Source of the DNA: Treponema sp.
Lineage (GTDB): Bacteria > Spirochaetota > Spirochaetia > Treponematales > Breznakiellaceae
Assembly: GCA_031279635.1 (NCBI GenBank)
Contig: JAITIC010000179.1
Coordinates: forward strand, 1 to 52,032
Direction of reading: 5' to 3'
Length of the DNA stretch: 52,032 nucleotides
A program made the translations under genes and the position numbers. This document shows positions 1 to 6,891 of the stretch, one piece after another. The first letter of the stretch is position 1; each line of letters opens with the position of its first letter. The notes under the pieces were generated by a model. That model ran no database searches and was not told the origin of the DNA. It saw nothing but the letters and a program-made list of their open reading frames with translations.

Positions 1-45
1 TCCCGCAAATTTTTCTTTCAGGTCAAACCTTGTTCCTTCTGCCAT
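1..45 (-). CDS. 5' end of an unidentified gene (cut by the window edge)
   Basis: The first 15 codons of a minus-strand gene are visible, reading MAEGTRFDLKEKFAG. The ATG at 43-45 is preceded on its own strand by a strong ribosome binding site (GGGGAGGGGAAT), which is why I accept it as a real start. It is divergent from modA, about 300 bp away. Too little protein is present to assign a family. Confidence 0.55.
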   Translation of the reverse strand, partial: MAEGTRFDLKEKFAG

Positions 46-137
46 ATTCCCCTCCCCAGAGTTCCTGGCTTTTCAGAAAGTATAGCACAAATCAGAAAAT
101 TCCGTGGGTCAAGTTTAGCGCTCCGCGGCCAGGATTG

Positions 138-225
138 TTTATTCGAAAGTCTGGTTTAATCCTAAAGCAAGCTATGCTTGCCAGGCAAGCCGCGGTTTGC
201 CAAGCTTGCTCCGCGGAGGCTCATT
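138..225 (+). repeat. Dispersed repeat, copy left of modABC
   Basis: Positions 138-160 (core TTCGAAAGTCTGGTTTAAT) are a perfect 23-bp inverted match to 2967-2989 on the other side of modABC, and the core recurs at 29758-29779. The copy ends in CTTGCTCCGCGGAGGCTCAT (205-224), an ending shared with copies near 17.7, 29.9 and 34.4 kb. The stretch between is rich in short palindromes built on GCAAGC/GCTTGC. Confidence 0.75.
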
Positions 226-242
226 GCCACGGCAAGAATAGT

Positions 243-318
243 GTATTATGTTGTATTATGTTTTGTTTGATTTTTCCTTGATTTTATGTTTACTTTTGTT
301 TTGTTTTGTTGTATTATG
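243..318 (+). repeat. Three copies of GTATTATG upstream of modA
   Basis: GTATTATG occurs at 243-250, 253-260 and 311-318 within a very T-rich stretch (TTTTGTTTGA, TTTTGTTTTG) just upstream of modA. It could be promoter or regulator-binding DNA, or slippage-prone low-complexity sequence. No standard molybdate-regulator palindrome was recognised. Confidence 0.3.
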
Positions 319-349
319 TCCGTACTAATTCATTTTAAGGAGGAACTAA

Positions 350-1171
350 ATGAATTGCCAAAAAACGGGAAAAAATCCTGTAAAAACCGCCGTTGCGCTG
401 GCGGCCCTGTTTCTTGCCGGGGGGCAGGTTTTTGCGGGAGCCGGAAGGGAGGAAGCGCCGATCGCGGTCAGGGAGCCGGTGACGATTATGATTGCCGCAG
501 CGGCGAGCCTGCGCCTCTCTTTTGAAAATGAGCTTATCCCCCAATTTCAGGAGAAGTACCCCTGGATCACGGTAGAAGGAACCTACGCCAGTTCCGGCCA
601 GCTTCAAACCCAGATTGAACAGGGCCTTGAGGCCGACCTGTTCATGTCCGCGGCGGTAACACAGATGGATAATCTGGTAAAAAGCGGACATATGAACCCC
701 GCTTTGGTAAAGCCGCTGCTGGAAAATAAAATTGTGTTAATCAAGCCAGCCGGGACTACGACAACGGTAACGGAATTCCGGAATATAACCCAGGCGAAGG
801 TGATTGCCCTGGGGGACCCCGCAAGCGTTCCGGCGGGCCAATACGCCAGAGAAGCCTTCACGACACTCGGTATCTGGGACGTCGTATCCGCCAAAGCCAG
901 CTTTGGTTCCAATGTGACCGAGGTTGCCAACTGGGTTGCCGCCGCGAGCGCCGAAGTCGGGGTGGTCTATGCTACCGATGCGGCGGCGGTTAAAAATGTG
1001 GAAATTATCGCCGAGTGTCCCGGCGGCCTCCTTGCCAAACCGGTGATCTACCCTCTGGGAATAAGTTCAGCCTCAAAACATTTGGAAGAAGCGAAAAACT
1101 TTTTTGATTTTCTTTCTTCCTCCCAGGGGCTTGCGGTGTTCACGGCCAACGGATTTTCTCCGATAAACTAA
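350..1171 (+). CDS. modA: Molybdate ABC transporter, periplasmic binding protein ModA
   Basis: A 273-residue secreted substrate-binding protein that would capture molybdate (or tungstate) and hand it to ModB. The first 30 or so residues form a signal sequence (basic start, then ALAALFLAGGQVFAGAG). The mature part starts with the family's oxyanion-pocket region AAAASLRLSFENEL and has YASSGQLQTQIEQG and GLEADLFMSAA, all typical of ModA. The start is fixed by AAGGAGGAACTAA immediately before the ATG. modB follows 10 bp later, so the three mod genes form one operon. Molybdenum supply would matter to Mo-dependent nitrogenases or to formate dehydrogenases; neither enzyme is visible here. Confidence 0.9.
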   Translation: MNCQKTGKNPVKTAVALAALFLAGGQVFAGAGREEAPIAVREPVTIMIAAAASLRLSFENELIPQFQEKYPWITVEGTYASSGQLQTQIEQGLEADLFMSAAVTQMDNLVKSGHMNPALVKPLLENKIVLIKPAGTTTTVTEFRNITQAKVIALGDPASVPAGQYAREAFTTLGIWDVVSAKASFGSNVTEVANWVAAASAEVGVVYATDAAAVKNVEIIAECPGGLLAKPVIYPLGISSASKHLEEAKNFFDFLSSSQGLAVFTANGFSPIN

Positions 1172-1181
1172 AGAGAGACTC

Positions 1182-1859
1182 GTGAATCTGTCACCCATAC
1201 TGGTTTCCCTGAAAACCGCGTCCGCGGCTATTATAGTGACTTTCCTTACCGGATTATTGGCGACGCGATTTGTCGCCGGAATCAGACGCAGAGAATTGAA
1301 GATGATCCTCGACGGAATCCTCACCCTGCCCCTTGTGCTGCCCCCGACAGTGGCGGGGTTTTTTCTGCTCTACATATTCGGCGTCCGGGGGCCGGTGGGA
1401 AAATTCTTTCTCGATTTTTTCAGCGTCAGGATCGCCTTTTCCTGGTTCGCCACGGTACTGGCGGCGGCGGCGATCTCCTTCCCCCTGATGTACCGTTCCT
1501 CCCGGGGCGCGCTGGAACAGGTTGATCCGAATCTGATATATGCCGCCCGGACTCTGGGCATGTCTGAATGGGCGATCTTTTTTAAGGTGAGTCTCCCCAC
1601 CGCCATGCCGGGGATCGCTTCCGGCGCGATTCTTGCCTTTGCGCGGGGGCTGGGAGAATTCGGCGCAACCGCCATGATCGCCGGTAACATCGCCGGAAAA
1701 ACCCGTACCCTGCCCCTGGCAATCTACTCCGAAGTGGCGGCCGGAGACATGGAAAACGCCTACGGCTACGTGCTGATCATCCTGTTGATCTCCTTCATCA
1801 TCGTCTCCCTGATGAGCTTTTTTACCGCCGCCGCACCCGCACCCCGAAAGGGAAATTAG
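1182..1859 (+). CDS. modB: Molybdate ABC transporter permease ModB
   Basis: A 225-residue inner-membrane permease, the usual length for ModB, with about five hydrophobic segments. The start is a GTG at 1182 after AGAGAGACTC. The diagnostic loop that contacts the ATPase is clear: ARTLGMSEWAIFFKVSLP followed by ARGLGEFGATAMIAGNIAG and TRTLPLAIYSEV. It lies between modA and modC with gaps of 10 and 7 bp, so the products are expected as a ModB2C2 complex. Assignment rests on these motifs and the neighbours. Confidence 0.92.
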   Translation: MNLSPILVSLKTASAAIIVTFLTGLLATRFVAGIRRRELKMILDGILTLPLVLPPTVAGFFLLYIFGVRGPVGKFFLDFFSVRIAFSWFATVLAAAAISFPLMYRSSRGALEQVDPNLIYAARTLGMSEWAIFFKVSLPTAMPGIASGAILAFARGLGEFGATAMIAGNIAGKTRTLPLAIYSEVAAGDMENAYGYVLIILLISFIIVSLMSFFTAAAPAPRKGN

Positions 1860-1866
1860 GGATATC

Positions 1867-2940
1867 GTGAGTATCAAGGTTTGTATCCGAAAACGGCTTT
1901 CCCGCGGTTTTACTCTGGAAACGGAATTTGAAACTTCCAGGAACAGTACCGGCGGCGGCCTCGGAATTCTGGGGGCTTCCGGTTCCGGAAAAAGCATGAC
2001 CCTGAAATGTATCGCCGGAATTGAAACTCCCGACGAGGGCTTTATCTCAATAAACGGCCGCACTCTTTTTGACTCGGCGAAAAAAATAAACCTCAAGCCC
2101 CAGGCACGGCGGGTGGGTTATCTGTTTCAGAACTACGCCCTCTTTCCCCGCATGACGGCGCTGGAAAACATCATTGCCGGACTTCCCGGCAAAGGGAGCG
2201 GGGCGGAGAAAAAACAAAAAGCCCTGGATCGGATACATCAATTCGGCCTTGACGGCCTGGAAAACCGTTGCCCCGCCCTGCTCTCAGGCGGGCAGCAGCA
2301 ACGGGTCGCCCTGGCGCGGATGCTGATTGGCGGGCCTGAGGCGATTCTGCTGGACGAGCCTTTTTCCGCCCTGGACACTGGCCTTCGGGAGCAGATGCAA
2401 ATACTCATGATGGATCTTCTGGAAAACCGGGGCGATGTGATCCTCGTGACCCACAGCCGCGATGAAGTTTTTAAGCTCTGCGAAGAATTGCTGATCCTTG
2501 ACAGAGGACGCTCGCTGAAAAAGGGAAAGACCCGCGAGGTTTTTCATAGCCCCGGCACAGTAGCGGCGGCGCGGCTTACCGGCTGCAAGAATATTTCTCC
2601 CATTAAACGGATCGGCGAGCGGGAGATTCTTACCCTCCGCTGGGGGCTTCTTTTGCGCACCGCAGTTCCTGTGGGGGACACTATCGGCCACGTGGGAATC
2701 CGCGCCCACGACTTTGTCCCCGCGGGAAACGAAATGTACAACCGCTTCCCCATCGCCCTTGTCCGCCGCTCAGAAGAGCCCTTTGAAGAGACGGTGATTT
2801 TTACCAACGCCGCGGCCGGGCCGGAAGAAAAAAACGAACTCTGGTGGAAGTACAGCAAATACTTCAATTATGACGGCGTTGCCGACTTGTTTATCCCCCC
2901 TGAATCCCTTATACTGCTCGGCTCTGCACCGTCGGAATGA
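1867..2940 (+). CDS. modC: Molybdate ABC transporter ATP-binding protein ModC
   Basis: A 357-residue ATPase that powers molybdate import. The nucleotide-binding domain has Walker A GASGSGKSM (about residues 38-46), signature LLSGGQQQRVALAR, and Walker B ILLDEPFSALD followed by the switch histidine in VTHSRDEV. The C-terminal third (about 230 on) is the place of the TOBE-type regulatory domain found in ModC; it is divergent here. The start is a GTG at 1867, 7 bp after modB. Position 6 of Walker A to the end shows no broken residue. The operon ends here, followed by an inverted repeat copy. Confidence 0.9.
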   Translation: MSIKVCIRKRLSRGFTLETEFETSRNSTGGGLGILGASGSGKSMTLKCIAGIETPDEGFISINGRTLFDSAKKINLKPQARRVGYLFQNYALFPRMTALENIIAGLPGKGSGAEKKQKALDRIHQFGLDGLENRCPALLSGGQQQRVALARMLIGGPEAILLDEPFSALDTGLREQMQILMMDLLENRGDVILVTHSRDEVFKLCEELLILDRGRSLKKGKTREVFHSPGTVAAARLTGCKNISPIKRIGEREILTLRWGLLLRTAVPVGDTIGHVGIRAHDFVPAGNEMYNRFPIALVRRSEEPFEETVIFTNAAAGPEEKNELWWKYSKYFNYDGVADLFIPPESLILLGSAPSE

Positions 2941-2989
2941 GCCTCCACGGAGCAGATCTCCGGGGTATTAAACCAGACTTTCGAATAAA
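2941..2989 (-). repeat. Dispersed repeat, inverted copy right of modABC
   Basis: Read on the minus strand this has the TTCGAAAGTCTGGTTTAAT core, then ACCCCGGAG, then GCTCCGTGGAGGC, the same order as the copy near 29758-29800. With 138-225 it brackets modABC in inverted orientation. It begins right after the modC stop codon and includes a GGAG/CTCC stem that might also end transcription. Confidence 0.75.
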
Positions 2990-3007
2990 CGCGGAATGAC
3001 ATCACCG

Positions 3008-3661
3008 TTAAAAACCAAGTTCCTCGTTGATGATTATGAGCGTGTATTTCCCCTCGAACTTTTTCGCGTTATACGTTATCAGTAACTGGTTGCACATGCG
3101 GCCGGGGATATTGCAGTCCCCGCATTTCCCCGTTTCAACGCAGGGGGTTTGATGGTTATTCCGCTTGCAGTTCATCGGCGCGACCGCGTGAACGCGTTCT
3201 ATGGCCGCGTCCAGAGTATCGGTCAGCTTATTCACACCGGCGGCGACAATAATGTTCCGGGGGCCGTAGGCCGTAGCGGCGACGCGGCTGCCGGAACAGT
3301 CGATGTTCACCATCTCGCCCCGCATGGTGAGGGCGTTGGCCCCGGTGATGAAATAATCGGCCAGAAGACTTTGCCGGCAGACTTCAAAATGATCGGCGCA
3401 ATCATAGCGGTCGTATAAACGGTACTCGCCGTTTCGCAGAACCGGCAGAATATCCATCGCGCTCAATGTTTCACTTCCCCCCAGCCCCACAGAGACGCCC
3501 TTTGGCAGACAGGTTTCAAAGAGGATTTTTTTCGCGTCCGCCGCCGTTTCCGCGTAATGGCAAACCCATCCCTTTGCCCGAAATGCCTCCGCCGCCAGCC
3601 TGCCCCGCTTTTCCCCAAACCATTTCCGATACTCGTTTTCCACTACTCCGTTCCTTATCAT
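3008..3661 (-). CDS. LUD-domain protein (lactate-utilisation / DUF162 family)
   Basis: A 217-residue cytoplasmic protein of the LUD family (the LutC/YkgG fold). Family features seen: KGVSVGLGGSETLSAMDILP in the middle, DYFITGANALTMRGEMVNID, and GPRNIIVAAGVNKLTDTLD. The C-terminal region has a cysteine cluster, CVETGKCGDCNIPGRMCN (about residues 171-188), which is typical of the stand-alone anaerobe subgroup rather than of LutC. The lutA and lutB partners are absent, so a role in lactate oxidation is not supported by context. It lies 25 bp from the acetyltransferase on the same strand and may be co-transcribed with it. Confidence 0.8.
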   Translation of the reverse strand: MIRNGVVENEYRKWFGEKRGRLAAEAFRAKGWVCHYAETAADAKKILFETCLPKGVSVGLGGSETLSAMDILPVLRNGEYRLYDRYDCADHFEVCRQSLLADYFITGANALTMRGEMVNIDCSGSRVAATAYGPRNIIVAAGVNKLTDTLDAAIERVHAVAPMNCKRNNHQTPCVETGKCGDCNIPGRMCNQLLITYNAKKFEGKYTLIIINEELGF

Positions 3662-3686
3662 AGTTTCTTCAAAGGTTTATCGCTGT

Positions 3687-4196
3687 TCATAAAACCGCCG
3701 CCCTTTCCGCCAACTTTTCAATGTCTTCACCGCTTAGACGGTATGTGGTCCATTCATCCAGAGGATGCCCGCCCCGGCTTTTGTAAAACCGTATTGCAGG
3801 CTCGTTCCAGTTAAGGCACGCCCATTCCAGGCGGCCGCAGTCCCGCTCAAGGGCGATCTTCGCAAGAAACGCGAAAAATATGTTGCCCAGCCCCCTGCCG
3901 CGGAATTCAGGTTTGACAAAAAGGTCTTCGATATAGATCCCCGGTTTTCCCAGAAAGGTCGAAAAATTGTGGAAGAACAGGGCAAAGCCGGCGGGCTTCC
4001 CGTCGTATTCGCCTATTATCACTTCGATTGTTTTTTTCTCAAAGATATACTTCCGTAAGGTTGCTTCATCGGCCCGCACCGTATCCAGCAGCTGTTCATA
4101 TTCCGCAAGGCCCCGGATAAATTCCATAATCAGGGCGCAGTCTTTTTCTTCCGCGAAACGCATGAGGATATGTTCATTAATCTGAAAATGTTTCAT
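3687..4196 (-). CDS. GNAT-family N-acetyltransferase (diamine/thialysine type)
   Basis: A 169-residue acetyl-CoA-dependent N-acetyltransferase. The acetyl-CoA loop is LFVKPEFRGRGLGNIFFAF (about residues 92-110). The C-terminal half has WACLNWNEPAIRFYKSRG followed by PLDEWTTYRLSG, the arrangement of the spermidine/thialysine (SSAT-like) subfamily, so a polyamine or lysine-analogue substrate is plausible but unproven. It is upstream of the LUD gene on the minus strand and divergent from the dehydrogenase at 4261. Confidence 0.82.
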   Translation of the reverse strand: MKHFQINEHILMRFAEEKDCALIMEFIRGLAEYEQLLDTVRADEATLRKYIFEKKTIEVIIGEYDGKPAGFALFFHNFSTFLGKPGIYIEDLFVKPEFRGRGLGNIFFAFLAKIALERDCGRLEWACLNWNEPAIRFYKSRGGHPLDEWTTYRLSGEDIEKLAERAAVL

Positions 4197-4260
4197 TGCG
4201 TGTTATTTTACCATTATCCGCCTGATTGATACAGTGGGTTTTTCGGTATAAGGTAATCAC

Positions 4261-5250
4261 ATGGAAAATCAGAATACCATTATACTCTTGTCACTGCATC
4301 AAAGCAGAGTGCTTCCCGAATTCAGGGAAGAACTGCTGGCCGCCGGAATGGGCAGGGAAGTGCTTATCACCATGGACAAGGCGGAGATTGAACCGTATGT
4401 CGACCGTATTGAAATCGGCATGGGGGATCTGCCTTTCGCCCTGCTGCCGGAAATGCCGAATCTCAAATGGCTGCAGCTCTGGTCCGCCGGCGCTGATTTT
4501 TTATTACAGCGTTTTCCCGAAGCGAAGGCCCTGCCCTTCCAGCTTACCATTACCACGGGAATACACTCGCAGCAGATCGCCGAGCATCTTTTCGCCATGC
4601 TGCTCAGTTGGAAGCGCCGCCTTCCCGACGCTTTTGCCGCCCAGCGGCGGCGTGAGTGGCTTTTTATAAGCGACCGGAAACTTGCCTCGCTCAAGGGAAA
4701 GACCATGCTGATTCTGGGCTACGGTACCATCGGTGGAACCGTCGCGCGGATCGCCGGAAGTTTCGGCATGAAGGTAATCGGCTTACGGCGAAATCCGGCC
4801 GCGAATGCCGGAGATAACGACGGCGCGGCGGCGCGGATAGAGTCCGCCGCGAATCTGCATGCCCTGCTGCCCGATGCGGATCACGTTGTAAACATCCTTC
4901 CCGCCACAGACGACACCCGTCATTGTTTCGGTGCCGCCGAATTCGCCCTGATGAAACCGAGCGCCCTTTATATAAACATCGGCCGCGGCGTCACCACCGA
5001 CGAGGCCGCCCTGATCGAAGCCCTGCGCTCAAAACAAATCGCCGGCGCTCTCCTGGACGTAGTAGAAACCGAACCCCTGCCCGCCGAATCCCCGCTCTGG
5101 GATTTGGACAACTTGCTGCTCACCGGCCATTACGCCGGCTGCCATCCGGAGTATTCCCGCATGGCCATGGACATAGCCCTGGAAAATCTTGGCCGCTATA
5201 ACCGCGGGGAGCCGCTGAAAAACACGGTGGATAAAGAGCGGGGGTATTAG
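4261..5250 (+). CDS. D-2-hydroxyacid dehydrogenase, NAD(P)-binding
   Basis: A 329-residue cytoplasmic oxidoreductase interconverting 2-keto and D-2-hydroxy acids. The Rossmann motif is LGYGTIGGTVARIAG (about residues 151-165). The catalytic triad of the family is present: Arg in INIGRGVTTDE (about 242), Glu in VVETEPLPAESPLWDL (about 270) and His in LLTGHYAG (about 290). It is closest in layout to the GhrA/YcdW-like group that acts on glyoxylate or hydroxypyruvate; the true substrate cannot be told. The gene stands alone between divergent and convergent neighbours. Confidence 0.85.
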   Translation: MENQNTIILLSLHQSRVLPEFREELLAAGMGREVLITMDKAEIEPYVDRIEIGMGDLPFALLPEMPNLKWLQLWSAGADFLLQRFPEAKALPFQLTITTGIHSQQIAEHLFAMLLSWKRRLPDAFAAQRRREWLFISDRKLASLKGKTMLILGYGTIGGTVARIAGSFGMKVIGLRRNPAANAGDNDGAAARIESAANLHALLPDADHVVNILPATDDTRHCFGAAEFALMKPSALYINIGRGVTTDEAALIEALRSKQIAGALLDVVETEPLPAESPLWDLDNLLLTGHYAGCHPEYSRMAMDIALENLGRYNRGEPLKNTVDKERGY

Positions 5251-5393
5251 CTTTTTGCCCGCGCCCGCAATGTGGGAAATACCACCCTCCGGGCGCAGCT
5301 TCCCAGCGGAAAGTATGATGACTGTATCGTCTCCGTGGATATAACCCCGTCTGGTAGACATAAAGATAAGCGTTGTGTCTACAAAAAAATAGA

Positions 5394-5422
5394 GGGGCTG
5401 TCCATGCTTTTTGGACAGCCCC
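5394..5422. terminator. Perfect 10-bp palindrome between convergent genes
   Basis: GGGGCTGTCC (5394-5403) and GGACAGCCCC (5413-5422) pair perfectly around a 9-base loop. It sits between the convergent dehydrogenase and hypothetical genes, so it could act as a bidirectional terminator, although no long U-run follows. Its GGCTGTCC/GGACAGCC arms resemble the ends of the 71-bp dispersed element described below. Confidence 0.45.
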
Positions 5423-5441
5423 AAAGCCTCTACTTACAATA

Positions 5442-5480
5442 TTTGGGGATTATAATGCGCGAAGCGCAACAAACTGCCGG
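5442..5480 (+). repeat. 39-bp repeat, copy 1
   Basis: This stretch (TTTGGGGATTATAATGCGCG onward) matches 14526-14564 at 35 of 39 positions. Both copies are intergenic, one near the hypothetical gene and one just before mutS. Confidence 0.7.
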
Positions 5481-5491
5481 GTGAAATTAGC

Positions 5492-6142
5492 CTAATACGT
5501 ATTTTCATCCATGGCCTGAAATTTTTCCCTTGCCTTCTGGAGCAGGGCCAGTTCGCGGGTGATGGTTTTTTCGTAATTGAGTTCTCCGGTTTCCATGCGC
5601 AGGGCCTCGTCCTCCCAGAACTGGACTTTCGGTAAATTGACAAAACGGAAACGCCGTTCCAGGGCTTTTCCCGCCCATTCGCTTGCCGCCTGCCAGTAGC
5701 TCAGGGCCGCGCGAAAACAGGTTTCTGCCGTTTCAAGACTCTCCAGATTTTGCGCTTTCCAGGGGGCGTTGTAAAAGTAAGCGTTCCGTTTGTTCCACTT
5801 GTTTCCCAGAAAAAGGTACTGTTCAATAAGTTTGAGATTGATGTGCATGTTAAAAAGGTAGCGGTACTTTTCCCATTGGGTCTCGTTTTCGATCAGCGCC
5901 AGGGCGTAAAGGGGATTGGCAAAATCCGCCTGCATGGCCTGTTCAAGCCAGTAGATGTTCTCCATGGTGTCGTCGGGGTACTGGTTATAGTGCAGATGAA
6001 AGAGGCGGTAATATTGTTCCTTGTAGGTAACGTAGTAGGCGTTCAGGGGAATGGGGGCGGCGAGCATAAGACTTACAACCGCCCATAGGGGTAACTGGAA
6101 CCTTCTAACGTATCTGTTCAGCCGTTTGCCCACTGCCGCCAC
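5492..6142 (-). CDS. Hypothetical membrane-anchored protein next to tmk
   Basis: A 216-residue protein I cannot assign. One hydrophobic segment (about residues 18-36, LPLWAVVSLMLAAPIPLNAY) suggests a signal anchor or signal peptide with the rest outside the cytoplasm. The remainder is rich in aromatic residues, Glu and Gln and looks helical, possibly TPR-like (LESLETAETCFRAALSYWQA). The start is a GTG at 6142 with GGAG close upstream, and it overlaps the end of tmk by 38 bp, so translation is probably coupled. I recall a small hypothetical gene also beside tmk in T. pallidum (TP0353-TP0354). Confidence 0.7.
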   Translation of the reverse strand: MAAVGKRLNRYVRRFQLPLWAVVSLMLAAPIPLNAYYVTYKEQYYRLFHLHYNQYPDDTMENIYWLEQAMQADFANPLYALALIENETQWEKYRYLFNMHINLKLIEQYLFLGNKWNKRNAYFYNAPWKAQNLESLETAETCFRAALSYWQAASEWAGKALERRFRFVNLPKVQFWEDEALRMETGELNYEKTITRELALLQKAREKFQAMDENTY

Positions 6143-6776
6143 TCTCCGCTTTCAGTATCGGCATTTTCAGAAGGGCTCTCCACACCCCGGCGGCGACTTC
6201 TTCCCGGGTTTTTGAGGCGTTGATGATTTCCACCCGGCAGCCTGATTTTTGGTATTCGCCGATGAGGGACAGGTATTTTTCCCGGACCTTTTGCTGGAAT
6301 TCGAGGTGTTCATACAATTCAAGGACGGGCCGGTTTTTCAGGCGTCCGCAGGCGGTTTGGGGGTCAATGTCAAAAAAAAGAAGCAGTTCCGGGGCGGGGA
6401 AGGGGGCGTTAAGGGTTTGGGGGAGTTCGTCCCCGCACTCAATGCCCTGGTACACGAGCGAGGAAAGCGCGTAGCGGTCGGAAACTACCAGTCCGCCCCG
6501 GCCGCAGCGCTCAATGACGCCTCCCGGCCCGTACAGATGCTCGGCCCGGTCCGCGGCAAAGAGCCGTGCCAGGGTGAGCGGATGCAGGGTAATTTCTTTT
6601 TTAAGGGCGGAACGTATCAAAGCGCCCACCGGCCCGCCTGTGGGTTCACAAGTAGGATGGAAAATCAAACCTGTTGAATCGCCCCGGAAACGCCGTTGCA
6701 GCAGTGCCAACTGGGTGCTGGTTCCGCTGCCGTCCCCGCCCTCGAACACAACGAAATTGCGAATTATCGCCGTCAT
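6105..6776 (-). CDS. tmk: Thymidylate kinase
   Basis: A 223-residue kinase converting dTMP to dTDP. It has the family core FEGGDGSGTSTQ (residues 11-22), the DRY motif in VVSDRYALSSLVYQGIE, and a lid-like Arg-rich region near LKNRPVLELYEH. Oddly, the P-loop lysine that the family usually has (GxGK[ST]T) is Thr here: GSGTST. The codon is ACC and nothing suggests a frameshift. It is the first gene of a two-gene minus-strand operon, divergent from tamB. Confidence 0.88.
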   Translation of the reverse strand: MTAIIRNFVVFEGGDGSGTSTQLALLQRRFRGDSTGLIFHPTCEPTGGPVGALIRSALKKEITLHPLTLARLFAADRAEHLYGPGGVIERCGRGGLVVSDRYALSSLVYQGIECGDELPQTLNAPFPAPELLLFFDIDPQTACGRLKNRPVLELYEHLEFQQKVREKYLSLIGEYQKSGCRVEIINASKTREEVAAGVWRALLKMPILKAESGGSGQTAEQIR

Positions 6777-6891
6777 TGCTAATAAATGTACTATACACCG
6801 GCAAAAAAAACAATCTAATTTACGTATATACCGATACTAAAAGCAGGGAAATGTGTTATATTATATAGAGATGTAAACTAAGGGCAAATAG

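Noticed and set aside
1254-2096. 280-codon minus-strand frame across modB and modC
   Set aside because: It is a shadow of two genes with intact family motifs and it has low-complexity Gly/Asp/Arg sequence.
5272-5484. 70-codon frame after the dehydrogenase
   Set aside because: It runs through a palindrome and a dispersed repeat, with no binding site or family resemblance.
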